From contig CAJTTN010000006.1 of NCBI GenBank assembly GCA_910579215.1, positions 57,376-121,375 on the forward strand: a DNA stretch of 64,000 nt, read 5' to 3'. Positions 15,802 to 24,049 of this stretch are shown one piece after another (position 1 is the stretch's first letter; each line of letters starts with the position of its first letter). Source of the stretch: an uncultured Anaeroplasmataceae bacterium (GTDB taxonomy: Bacteria; Bacillota_I; Bacilli_A; Acholeplasmatales; Anaeroplasmataceae). A program made the position numbers and the translations under genes. The notes under the pieces were generated by a model, which saw only the letters and a list, made by a program, of their open reading frames with translations, did no database searches and had not been told where the DNA came from.

Positions 15802-17243
15802 TGAAAAAACTTTTATGTTTATTGATATTTTTACCTTTATTATCCTCAATAAAGGCTAATGCTTCCAATTGGAAGTTTATATGGGATGATACAACTACCA
15901 CTATAGAAATTCCTTTAGGAGATAATCTACAAAGCTACATTTTCACTCCAAAGGCAACCTTATATAGGGATGGAATTCCATTAGAGGATGCAGAAATTCA
16001 CTATGTGAGAACGGGAGACTGGCTATATTTATTGACAGATGTTGATACGCATAAAGAAGGGGAATATTTTGTTTGGTATAAAGCTACAGAACAAAAATAT
16101 AAGCCTGGACAATGTCAAGGATATAAAGTGTTAATTACTTTTAAAGTTGTTGATCAAACCAAGCCTGTCATTTTGGAATGTCCCTCAGAGGTAACGTATT
16201 GGATTGGAACGCCTATACCAGATTACAGTGCACTTATTATAGCTACTGATAATAGTGGATTTTGTGAAAAAGAAACAGATTTATCTTTGGTTAACTTTGT
16301 AATACCTGGAGAATATCAAGCCATTGCTCGAGCCAAGGATCGCCATTTTATTACGGAGCAATCTTTCACAATTTTTGTGAAGGATCCTATTGGACCAGTT
16401 GTAACCTTTTTAGGAGAAAACAAAAGAATTATACTTCCTAAAGGAGAGCCTCCTAGTTTGATTTCTTACTTTAAAGCTATAGATAAAACAGATGGAGATG
16501 TGACAGACTCCATTTCATATCCTGATTTTTCTACAGATGAGGAACAAAGCTTTGAACTTGAAGTTTCTTTTTCAGACAAGAATCAAAATATATCAAAAAT
16601 TAAAGTTTGGATAGAAATTGTTGATCAAGATGAAATCGTTATTGAACTATATAAATCCACCTTACTTTTAGAATTTAATAGTAATTTTGAAGAAGCCATC
16701 TTAAACAATATAAAAAGAGCAACGCATGGTAATATAAATATTTTTGATGAAATAAAAATAGATAGTGCGAAATTAGAAAATAAGGTAGGTAGCTATAAAG
16801 TTTTTTATCTTTATCAGCAACAGGATAAATTTAAAAAAATTGAATGTGAAGTCAAGGTGTTAGCTAGTCAGGCTCCAGTTTTATTAGTTGAAAATATAAC
16901 GACTAAGCTAAATGAAAAAGTAAATATTTTATCCTACATTATTGCGCAAGATCCTTCTGATGAAGAAATAGATAGAAAGGTAGAATATGATGACAGCCTA
17001 GTAGATTATACGAAACCTGGGGTGTATCCTGTTCGGATAAGTGTTACTAATTCATCTGGTCTATCCACAAGTGAAACACTTTTAGTTACAGTCTTTGAAG
17101 ATACCCAATCCAAATGGGAGCAAGTTCAGCCAATATATTATCTTCCAATGATTCTAGGTAGCTTAGGAATTATAGGTGGAGTTGTGTTATTTTTGTATAT
17201 AAAGAAAAAGAGAAATTGCAAAGCTGAGGAAAATCAACTATAA
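15801..17243 (+). CDS. Exported membrane-anchored protein with Ig-like/cadherin-like repeats
   Basis: 480 residues. An N-terminal signal peptide (about 1-21, cleaved near ANA) is followed by several beta-sandwich repeats of the DUF5011/Ig-like type. Examples are DQTKPVILECPSEVTYWIG near 120, DPIGPVVTFLGENKRIILPKGE near 200, and SQAPVLLVENITTKLNEKVNI near 360. One C-terminal transmembrane helix (about 449-470) and a short Lys-rich cytoplasmic tail follow. The protein is therefore mainly outside the cell. It is coupled to the regulator upstream by one overlapping base. Function unknown; adhesion or sensing are possibilities. Confidence 0.75.
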   Translation: MKKLLCLLIFLPLLSSIKANASNWKFIWDDTTTTIEIPLGDNLQSYIFTPKATLYRDGIPLEDAEIHYVRTGDWLYLLTDVDTHKEGEYFVWYKATEQKYKPGQCQGYKVLITFKVVDQTKPVILECPSEVTYWIGTPIPDYSALIIATDNSGFCEKETDLSLVNFVIPGEYQAIARAKDRHFITEQSFTIFVKDPIGPVVTFLGENKRIILPKGEPPSLISYFKAIDKTDGDVTDSISYPDFSTDEEQSFELEVSFSDKNQNISKIKVWIEIVDQDEIVIELYKSTLLLEFNSNFEEAILNNIKRATHGNINIFDEIKIDSAKLENKVGSYKVFYLYQQQDKFKKIECEVKVLASQAPVLLVENITTKLNEKVNILSYIIAQDPSDEEIDRKVEYDDSLVDYTKPGVYPVRISVTNSSGLSTSETLLVTVFEDTQSKWEQVQPIYYLPMILGSLGIIGGVVLFLYIKKKRNCKAEENQL

Positions 17244-17278
17244 TATAAGAAAGTATTTATAGAATAGGGGTGCAGCTA

Positions 17279-20215
17279 ATGAAGGGCTTTTTATATGGTC
17301 AAACAGAATATAATTTATTAAATAATTCTATTCATTTAAAGGATTATATAGAGGCTGCTAAGGCTGCCAATTTTACTTTTCTTTCAATGACTGATAAATA
17401 TATGTATGGTAGCTATAAATTTTATCAGGAGTGTGTGAAAAATAATCTTAGTCCTATTATAGGTATTGAAATCGAATATATGGATGAGGATAGTCTTATC
17501 AGCAAGCTTTTAGCCTATGCTATGAATGAGGAAGGATACAAGAATTTATTGAAAATAAGTTCCTTTCTAGCTATAAATGAAAAACCTTTTGGATTGGATT
17601 TTCTTTCCTCCTACAAATCAGGTTTATCCTTTATAATGGTATTTAATGAGTCCATATTAGAAAGGTATCTGTATTCCAAGGCAACGAATGAACTGAAAAA
17701 TAAACTTATAAGCTTAAATCAAAGTTTTTCCTTTTATGTGGGATATTCCTATACAAATCGTTTGGATCGATTAAATGAGAATCAAAGCATATGCAAAATA
17801 GCTTTGGAGTTAGGTGTAAAAACTATTCCTTTGCATAATTGTCGATATTTGATTGAAGAGGACATTCAGGTTTATGAGGCTTTAACTCAAATAGGTGGAC
17901 ATGCTAAAGAAATTAAGGATTATGAAGATTATAGCTTTGATAATCACCCGTTAATAACAGAAGAGCTTACTAATTTTATTAATCAAATTCACTTGAATTT
18001 GTATCCTAAAAAATTTTATTTGCCCTCTTATCCGAATACAAAAGGAGAAAGTGCCATATCCTATTTAAATGCTTTATGTGCAAAGGGACTATACCGTCGA
18101 TGTCAAGGAAGAGTAAAACCAGAATATCAAAATAGATTAAATTACGAGCTTTCTGTAATTGAAAAAATGGGATTTAGTGATTATTTTTTAATCGTTTGGG
18201 ATTTTATTCGTCATGCGAAAAAAAATAATATTTTGGTGGGTCCTGGTCGTGGTTCTGCGGCAGGCTCCTTAGTATCCTATTGCTTAGGCATCACGGATAT
18301 AGATCCTTTAAAATATGATTTATTGTTTGAAAGGTTTTTAAATCCAGAGCGTATTAGTATGCCAGATATTGATACAGATTTTCCTGATACTTACCGCGAT
18401 GAAATTATTCAATATGTTAACCAATTATATGGAGCTAAGCATGTATGCTACATTTCAGCTTTCAATACATTTCAAATTAAATCCTCTATTCGTGATTTAG
18501 GTAGAATTCAGAAGATTGATACCTCAAGATTAAATGAAATTATTCGTATGGTTGAAGCTAATCCTAATTATGACGAGCTTTTACAGCAATTTATTTCAAG
18601 ACCAGAGCTTTATAAATTTCTCTATATTATTCGTGGATTAGATGGGCTGCCAAGGCATATCTCTACCCATGCTGCTGGTATTATTATTTGTTCTACACCA
18701 CTAGATGACATTATCCCTTTACAGTTAGGCTTGAATCATGTTTATCAATCTCAATTTGAAGCTACAGATTTAGAAAAAATCGGTTTGTTAAAGATGGATT
18801 TTTTAGGAATTCGTAACCTGACTATAATTGATGAAATTCTTAAGAATATTCCAGATTTTACTATGGAAAGACTTAGGGCTATTCCCTTAAATGATAAAAA
18901 TACATTTACATTGTTACAAAAAGCAGATACACTAGGGGTATTTCAATTAGAATCTGAGGGGATTCGTCGTGTATTATTAAATTTAAAACCTGAACGATTT
19001 GATGATATAGTAGCTGTTTTAGCTTTATATCGACCAGGACCGATGGAGAATATTGATGAATTTATTGCAAGGCGACATGGTAAGCCATTTACTTATGAGC
19101 ATCCAGTTTTAGAGCCTATTTTAAAAAGTACTTATGGCATTATAGTTTATCAAGAACAAATTATGCAAATTGCTCAAAGTTTTGCTAATTTTACACTAGG
19201 TCAAGCTGATTTGCTACGAAGAGCAATTTCTAAAAAGGATGAAGCTCAGCTAAAGGCACAAGAAACAGCATTTCTTAATGGAGCTATGAATCGTGGGCAC
19301 TCTTTAGAAACAGCCAAGCAAATCTACAGATATTTCTTAAAATTTAATAACTATGGGTTCAATAAATCTCATGCTGTTGCGTATGGTTTGGTTTCCTATC
19401 AAATGGCCTATTTGAAAGCAAATTACTTTAAAATTTTCATTTCTAAAATATTGAATAATGTCATAGGTGCTACTAAAACTATGGTAAGCTATATTCAATA
19501 TGCTAAGGCACATCATGTTATAACCTATAAGCCGAATATAAATATTTCTACGAATCAATTTGAGGTAACAAAATTAGGGATGTTTATGCCCCTGCAGGCA
19601 ATTCATTCTATAGGAGAATCAACTACTCAAGAAATTGTTAGAGAAAGAAAGAAAAATGGTTTATTTAAAAACATTTCAGATTTAAGGGAACGTACAAATA
19701 TCAATGAATCCATAATGGAAGCATTAATTTATAGTGGAGCCTTAGATGGGTTTGGTATGACGAAAAAGCAAATGATAGAGGCTAAGGATTCATTGAATGA
19801 AATTTTTGCAAGACATTTAGAAGATAAAATTGAAGATGTGACAGAATTTGAGTTTTCCCATCTGCAAAAAATGGAATTACATTATTTGGGCTTTAATTTG
19901 TCTTATGACATATTCATAAATTTAGAGCCTTTACAAAGAAGCTTTCAAGCAGGATATTTAAATCAAAAAACGGGGCGTGCTATTGGCGCTTTTGAGGATT
20001 CTAAGCAAATCATGACAAAAAAGAATGAACCTATGCTTGTTGGTAAATTTAAAGATAGCTTTTCTGTTTTAAATGTTGTAATATTTCCTACGGAATATAA
20101 AAGGCTGCAGTTTGAAATAAAGGAGAATAAATTATATTGTATAGACTATACTATTCGGTTAGATGAAAAGACAAAAAAAGAACAGCTTATTATTAAAAAT
20201 GTGATAGAGTGCTAG
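17279..20215 (+). CDS. dnaE: DNA polymerase III alpha subunit, DnaE type
   Basis: 978 residues, somewhat short for DnaE. The N-terminal PHP domain is degenerate: where active forms have HxH, this reads FLYGQTEYNLL, so metal-dependent PHP activity is unlikely. The catalytic palm has GPGRGSAAGSLVSYCLG and the aspartates of SMPDIDTDF (about residues 355-368), later HISTHAAGI and NKSHAVAYGLVSYQMAYLK. A helix-hairpin-helix region follows, and the C terminus has a short OB-like segment. The ATG at 17279 follows aggggtg; a GTG nine bases earlier is less likely. In low-GC Gram-positives DnaE works with PolC; PolC is not in this window. Confidence 0.96.
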   Translation: MKGFLYGQTEYNLLNNSIHLKDYIEAAKAANFTFLSMTDKYMYGSYKFYQECVKNNLSPIIGIEIEYMDEDSLISKLLAYAMNEEGYKNLLKISSFLAINEKPFGLDFLSSYKSGLSFIMVFNESILERYLYSKATNELKNKLISLNQSFSFYVGYSYTNRLDRLNENQSICKIALELGVKTIPLHNCRYLIEEDIQVYEALTQIGGHAKEIKDYEDYSFDNHPLITEELTNFINQIHLNLYPKKFYLPSYPNTKGESAISYLNALCAKGLYRRCQGRVKPEYQNRLNYELSVIEKMGFSDYFLIVWDFIRHAKKNNILVGPGRGSAAGSLVSYCLGITDIDPLKYDLLFERFLNPERISMPDIDTDFPDTYRDEIIQYVNQLYGAKHVCYISAFNTFQIKSSIRDLGRIQKIDTSRLNEIIRMVEANPNYDELLQQFISRPELYKFLYIIRGLDGLPRHISTHAAGIIICSTPLDDIIPLQLGLNHVYQSQFEATDLEKIGLLKMDFLGIRNLTIIDEILKNIPDFTMERLRAIPLNDKNTFTLLQKADTLGVFQLESEGIRRVLLNLKPERFDDIVAVLALYRPGPMENIDEFIARRHGKPFTYEHPVLEPILKSTYGIIVYQEQIMQIAQSFANFTLGQADLLRRAISKKDEAQLKAQETAFLNGAMNRGHSLETAKQIYRYFLKFNNYGFNKSHAVAYGLVSYQMAYLKANYFKIFISKILNNVIGATKTMVSYIQYAKAHHVITYKPNINISTNQFEVTKLGMFMPLQAIHSIGESTTQEIVRERKKNGLFKNISDLRERTNINESIMEALIYSGALDGFGMTKKQMIEAKDSLNEIFARHLEDKIEDVTEFEFSHLQKMELHYLGFNLSYDIFINLEPLQRSFQAGYLNQKTGRAIGAFEDSKQIMTKKNEPMLVGKFKDSFSVLNVVIFPTEYKRLQFEIKENKLYCIDYTIRLDEKTKKEQLIIKNVIEC

Positions 20216-20231
20216 GCTCTATCATATTTTT
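20203..20231 (+). terminator. Terminator after dnaE
   Basis: gatagag/ctctatc, 7-bp stem with a 7-base loop overlapping the dnaE end, then catattttt. Confidence 0.7.
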
Positions 20232-20245
20232 AATTAGGTGATAAA

Positions 20246-21334
20246 ATGGAAACTTGCTATGTTTATCGAAAAGAACTTTCTCATGAGGAATTGTTGCACA
20301 TTTATGAAACCAAGCTTCATGAAAATCCTAAATTTTCATATGAATTTGAGGCAAATCATATATCTATTGCACAAGGATTCTGGGTATATCCCATATTTGA
20401 TGCAAGTATTAAAAATTTACAATATCTAACCTTGAGAAATGGGAAACAGCAATCGGGAGTAATTGATATAAATTGTAATATGGTTTCGAGAGACTTTTTA
20501 ATTAGAGAATTATCAACAAAACAATTTACAATGGAAGAACATGCTATTCAAGAGTATGTTATTTTTAACCTGAAGGATGTTGAGGAGTATGAAAAAGAAT
20601 TTATCAATCGTATTCTTGAAAAGGCTAAAAAATCAATTTGCAAAAGACATAATTTAATTTATACCGATAGAGCTAATGATATGGATATTTCTCCTATTAA
20701 GGATTTTAAAATTTTAGATAAGAAATACATGTTAGAAGAAATCTATTGTATAGATTATTTTGAGAAGGGAAAGAAAAAGCCCTGGAAAAGCTTTTATTCT
20801 ACAATCCATGATGATTTCTATAGTTTAGATTATTGTAAATCAAAGGAATTTGAACTCTATTACAAAACCTTTAAAAGACCTGTTGTCTATATTCCTAAGG
20901 ATTACTATGATCTCTATTATGATTTATCTTTTCAGGTATATTTAGAAACTACAGAGGAACTCAAATATATCAAAACCTCTCAACTACTATCCAAGCTTAG
21001 AAAAAATGTAAAATTTAAAGAATATACAAAATATAAGGATTATTTAAATCAATTAATTTTTTATTATCGTAAAAAGGAGTACTTAAGAGAATTTCAAAAT
21101 CCTTTTACAGACTTTAGAGGTGAAATATTTTATTATTATTTGACTTTAAAATATAATTCGTTAAGTGGATATAAATTAGCTGAATTAGTTTCTAGTCATG
21201 TATTAGAGGATAATTATTTAAAATTATTAGAGATTTCTGCTAGACAGGAAAATACGCTAGCTAAAAAAACTCTTTTTGAATACTATTCAGAGCCGTATAG
21301 CTATAGTGATTATCAATTGAGACGCTATTCTTAG
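20246..21334 (+). CDS. Protein of unknown function, 362 residues
   Basis: I do not recognise this protein. It is soluble by inspection, with no signal peptide or transmembrane helix. It is unusually rich in Tyr, Lys, Glu and Phe, with a Tyr/Asp-rich central part (about 195-235) and a helical C terminus (about 270-350). Codon use looks like that of its neighbours. The Shine-Dalgarno is AGGTGAT, four bases before the ATG. It lies after the dnaE terminator and 28 bases before a small membrane protein gene. Confidence 0.75.
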   Translation: METCYVYRKELSHEELLHIYETKLHENPKFSYEFEANHISIAQGFWVYPIFDASIKNLQYLTLRNGKQQSGVIDINCNMVSRDFLIRELSTKQFTMEEHAIQEYVIFNLKDVEEYEKEFINRILEKAKKSICKRHNLIYTDRANDMDISPIKDFKILDKKYMLEEIYCIDYFEKGKKKPWKSFYSTIHDDFYSLDYCKSKEFELYYKTFKRPVVYIPKDYYDLYYDLSFQVYLETTEELKYIKTSQLLSKLRKNVKFKEYTKYKDYLNQLIFYYRKKEYLREFQNPFTDFRGEIFYYYLTLKYNSLSGYKLAELVSSHVLEDNYLKLLEISARQENTLAKKTLFEYYSEPYSYSDYQLRRYS

Positions 21335-21362
21335 GTATTGCATATATTAAAATGGTGGTTCT

Positions 21363-21578
21363 ATGAAAATTACATATTTTATTTTTTGTCTAATTTGCTT
21401 ATTTCTTTTTATTTTTATAAATATGTTTCATCCATATTTTGTAATTCAGCGTATGCAAAGAAAAGTTTTACGGAAAGAATATCAATATAAGTGTATAATC
21501 CTTTTACCGAGTTTTATATTATTTTTCATGCTAGAGTGCCTGTTTATTTTTTTACTTATTTTAGAATTTTTTAAATAA
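21363..21578 (+). CDS. Small membrane protein, two predicted helices
   Basis: 71 residues with hydrophobic segments at about 3-22 and 45-69 separated by a basic loop (QRMQRKVLRKEYQYK), which by the positive-inside rule should be cytoplasmic. A weak Shine-Dalgarno (ggtggt) precedes the ATG. No family recognised; the pattern of hydrophobic and charged residues supports a real gene. Confidence 0.55.
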   Translation: MKITYFIFCLICLFLFIFINMFHPYFVIQRMQRKVLRKEYQYKCIILLPSFILFFMLECLFIFLLILEFFK

Positions 21579-21644
21579 GGTGAAAGAAAAAAAGAAGAAG
21601 GTAGAAAAAATAATTTTTTGTAATACGCTTTCTAATAATTTTAT

Positions 21645-21673
21645 TTGAAATAAAAGCATAATAATGATATAAT
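21645..21673 (+). promoter_or_regulatory. Promoter of the pgk operon
   Basis: TTGAAA (21645-21650), 17-base spacer, TATAAT (21668-21673), 45 bases upstream of pgk. Confidence 0.8.
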
Positions 21674-21717
21674 GAAGTGTAAAAAAAATAGCTTTATTTT
21701 TGGAGGAATAATTAAAT

Positions 21718-22908
21718 ATGGCTAAAAAAATTGTATCAGATTTAAATGTAAAAGGAAAAAAAGTTTTAATTCGTGTGGATTTTAATGTTCCAATGAAGGA
21801 TGGAGTAATCACAGATGACACACGTATCCGTGCAGCTTTACCAACGATTGAATATGTAGTAAATCATGGCGGTAAGGCAATTGTTTTCTCTCATTTGGGA
21901 CGCGTTAAAGAAGAAACTGATTTAGCAAAAAATGATTTGACCGTAGTAGCAAAAAGATTAGAAAGCTTATTAAACAAGCCTGTGAATTTTGTAAATGCGA
22001 CTCGTGGAAAAGCCTTAGAGGATGCAGCTTCTAAGCTTGGTGAGGGTGAAATATTAATGTTCCAAAACACCAGATATGAGGATTTAGATGGCAAGAAGGA
22101 ATCTAAAAATGACCCTGAGCTAGGGAAATATTGGGCTTCTTTAGGTGATGTATTTGTTAATGATGCGTTTGGTACTGCTCATCGTGCTGCTGCATCAAAT
22201 GTTGGTATTGCAGCAAATGTAAGTGAGACTGCAGCCGGCTTCCTTCTTGAAAAGGAAATTAAATATATTGGCGGTGCTGTTGATGAACCTGTTCGTCCTT
22301 ACATTGCTATTTTGGGTGGTGCAAAGGTTTCTGATAAGATTGGTGTTATTGAAGCACTTTGTGAGAAAGCCGATAAGATTTTAATAGGTGGTGCTATGAT
22401 GTTCACCTTCTTAAAGGCTTTAGGAAAAAATATTGGTGCCTCTAAATGTGAAGAGGATAAGCTTGATCTAGCTAAGGAGCTTTTAGCAAAGGCTGGATCT
22501 AAATTGGTATTGCCAGTAGATACTGTATGTGCTAAGGAATTTGCAGATGTACCTGGAACTGTGAAGTCTGTTGATGCGTTAGCTGCAGATGACATGGGCT
22601 TAGATATCGGACCTAAAACATTAGAGCTATTTGCTTCTGTATTAGCTGGTGCTAAAACGGTAGTATGGAATGGACCAATGGGCGTATTTGAAATGAAGAA
22701 TTATGCTGCAGGAACCATAGGAGTTTGTGAATTACTTGCGAATCTTGAGGGTGCTAATACAATCATTGGTGGTGGAGATTCTGCTGCAGCAGCTGAAAGT
22801 CTAGGCTATGCAGATAAGATGTCACATATATCAACTGGTGGTGGTGCTTCTTTAGAATATTTAGAGGGAAAGGTATTACCAGGAATTGCTTGTGTTGATG
22901 AATTATAA
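21718..22908 (+). CDS. pgk: Phosphoglycerate kinase
   Basis: 396 residues, typical length. It makes ATP and 3-phosphoglycerate from 1,3-bisphosphoglycerate in glycolysis. The N-terminal signature KVLIRVDFNVPMKDG, FSHLGR, NTRYE, the HRAAASN segment and the C-terminal nucleotide motif WNGPMGVFE with GGGDSAAA are all visible. The Shine-Dalgarno tggagg lies ahead of the ATG. It is first in an operon with an HPr-like gene and tpiA. Confidence 0.98.
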   Translation: MAKKIVSDLNVKGKKVLIRVDFNVPMKDGVITDDTRIRAALPTIEYVVNHGGKAIVFSHLGRVKEETDLAKNDLTVVAKRLESLLNKPVNFVNATRGKALEDAASKLGEGEILMFQNTRYEDLDGKKESKNDPELGKYWASLGDVFVNDAFGTAHRAAASNVGIAANVSETAAGFLLEKEIKYIGGAVDEPVRPYIAILGGAKVSDKIGVIEALCEKADKILIGGAMMFTFLKALGKNIGASKCEEDKLDLAKELLAKAGSKLVLPVDTVCAKEFADVPGTVKSVDALAADDMGLDIGPKTLELFASVLAGAKTVVWNGPMGVFEMKNYAAGTIGVCELLANLEGANTIIGGGDSAAAAESLGYADKMSHISTGGGASLEYLEGKVLPGIACVDEL

Positions 22909-22929
22909 AAAATAAGGAGAAATGGAAAA

Positions 22930-23178
22930 ATGCAAAAACAAATTGTAGTAAAAAGCACGGTAGGTTTACATGCGAGCTTGGCTGCGAAGGTGGTTCAGGC
23001 AGCATCTAAATATTCTGTAGATATTAATTTACATTATCATAATAAGGTAATAGATGTAAAATCAATATTGGGATTGATGTCTTTGGCTATACCTAGAGGA
23101 GAAAATGTTGTAATTGAGGCTACAGGGGATCAGGCTGAGGCTGCAATTCATGATATTGCATCTATCCTTGAAAAATAA
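22930..23178 (+). CDS. HPr-like phosphocarrier with altered active-site motif
   Basis: 82 residues aligning along its whole length with HPr of the PEP:sugar phosphotransferase system. The phospho-accepting His is kept (His14, VGLHA), as is the regulatory Ser (Ser45, DVKSILGLMSL). The following residues are Ser-Leu (SLAAKVVQ) where nearly all HPr proteins have Arg-Pro (HARPA). That Arg normally stabilises the phosphohistidine, so phosphotransfer from enzyme I may be altered. The gene lies between pgk and tpiA, an unusual place for ptsH. It could be the only HPr, or a regulatory paralogue like Crh. Confidence 0.85.
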   Translation: MQKQIVVKSTVGLHASLAAKVVQAASKYSVDINLHYHNKVIDVKSILGLMSLAIPRGENVVIEATGDQAEAAIHDIASILEK

Positions 23179-23199
23179 TAGATTTAGAGGAAATAAGTT

Positions 23200-23955
23200 A
23201 TGAGAAAACCCGTAATGGCTGGAAATTGGAAGATGAATAAAACGCGTGACGAGGCTTTAGAATTCATTTATGCCGTAAGTGATAAGTTGCCAAGTCAGAA
23301 GCAATTAGATTCTATCATATGTGCTCCAGCAGTCATTTTAAGAGATTTAGTTAAAAGAAAGGGAGATTCATTAAAAATAGGCGCTCAAAATGTTCATTTT
23401 GCAGAAAGTGGTGCCTATACTGGTGAAATTTCACCTGCTATGCTTACAACTACAGGTGTAGAATATGTAATTATAGGACATAGTGAAAGAAGGGCCTATT
23501 TCAATGAAACAGATGAAACTGTAAATTTGAAAATAAAGGCAGCTTTAGCTAATGATTTAAAGCCTATTGTTTGTTGTGGAGAATCCTTAGAGGAAAGAGA
23601 AAGTGGTCAAACACATGAGGTGTTGAAAAGACAAATCTCTAAAGCCTTAGAAGAAATTTCTAGCGAAAGCTTAAGTAATGTTATCATTGCTTATGAGCCA
23701 ATTTGGGCGATTGGAACAGGAAAGGTTGCATCTGATGAAATGGCTGATGAAGCTTGTGGCTATATTCGTTCCTTGATTGCTTCCTTATATTGTGCAGCAT
23801 GTGCAGAAGAAATACGTATCCTTTATGGAGGGTCTGTATCTACAAAAACAGTAAGTGGTCTTATGGCACAGCCAAATATTGATGGTGGCTTGGTTGGTGG
23901 AGCTTCTCTTAAGGCAGATAGCTTTATAGAGCTTTGTGCAAAAGCAGCTGAATAA
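23200..23955 (+). CDS. tpiA: Triosephosphate isomerase
   Basis: 251 residues. Interconverts dihydroxyacetone phosphate and glyceraldehyde 3-phosphate. The catalytic Lys in GNWKMNKT, catalytic His in IIGHSERR, catalytic Glu in AYEPIWAIGTGK, and phosphate loops (LYGGSVS, GGLVGGASL) are all present. Last gene of the pgk operon; a strong terminator follows. Confidence 0.98.
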   Translation: MRKPVMAGNWKMNKTRDEALEFIYAVSDKLPSQKQLDSIICAPAVILRDLVKRKGDSLKIGAQNVHFAESGAYTGEISPAMLTTTGVEYVIIGHSERRAYFNETDETVNLKIKAALANDLKPIVCCGESLEERESGQTHEVLKRQISKALEEISSESLSNVIIAYEPIWAIGTGKVASDEMADEACGYIRSLIASLYCAACAEEIRILYGGSVSTKTVSGLMAQPNIDGGLVGGASLKADSFIELCAKAAE

Positions 23956-23964
23956 AAATATAAG

Positions 23965-23994
23965 TCTAGTGTAGAAATGCACTAGATTTTTTTT
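23965..23994 (+). terminator. Terminator of the pgk operon
   Basis: tctagtg/cactaga with an 8-base loop, then eight T. Confidence 0.85.
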
Positions 23995-23995
23995 A

Positions 23996-24023
23996 TTGAT
24001 TTTACTTAGAAATTTGCTATAAT
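23996..24023 (+). promoter_or_regulatory. Candidate promoter of the pectate-lyase-like lipoprotein
   Basis: TTGATT (23996-24001), 16-base spacer, TATAAT (24018-24023), immediately after the tpiA terminator T-run. Confidence 0.6.
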
Positions 24024-24049
24024 AAAAATAAGAAAGTAGGGAAATAATT

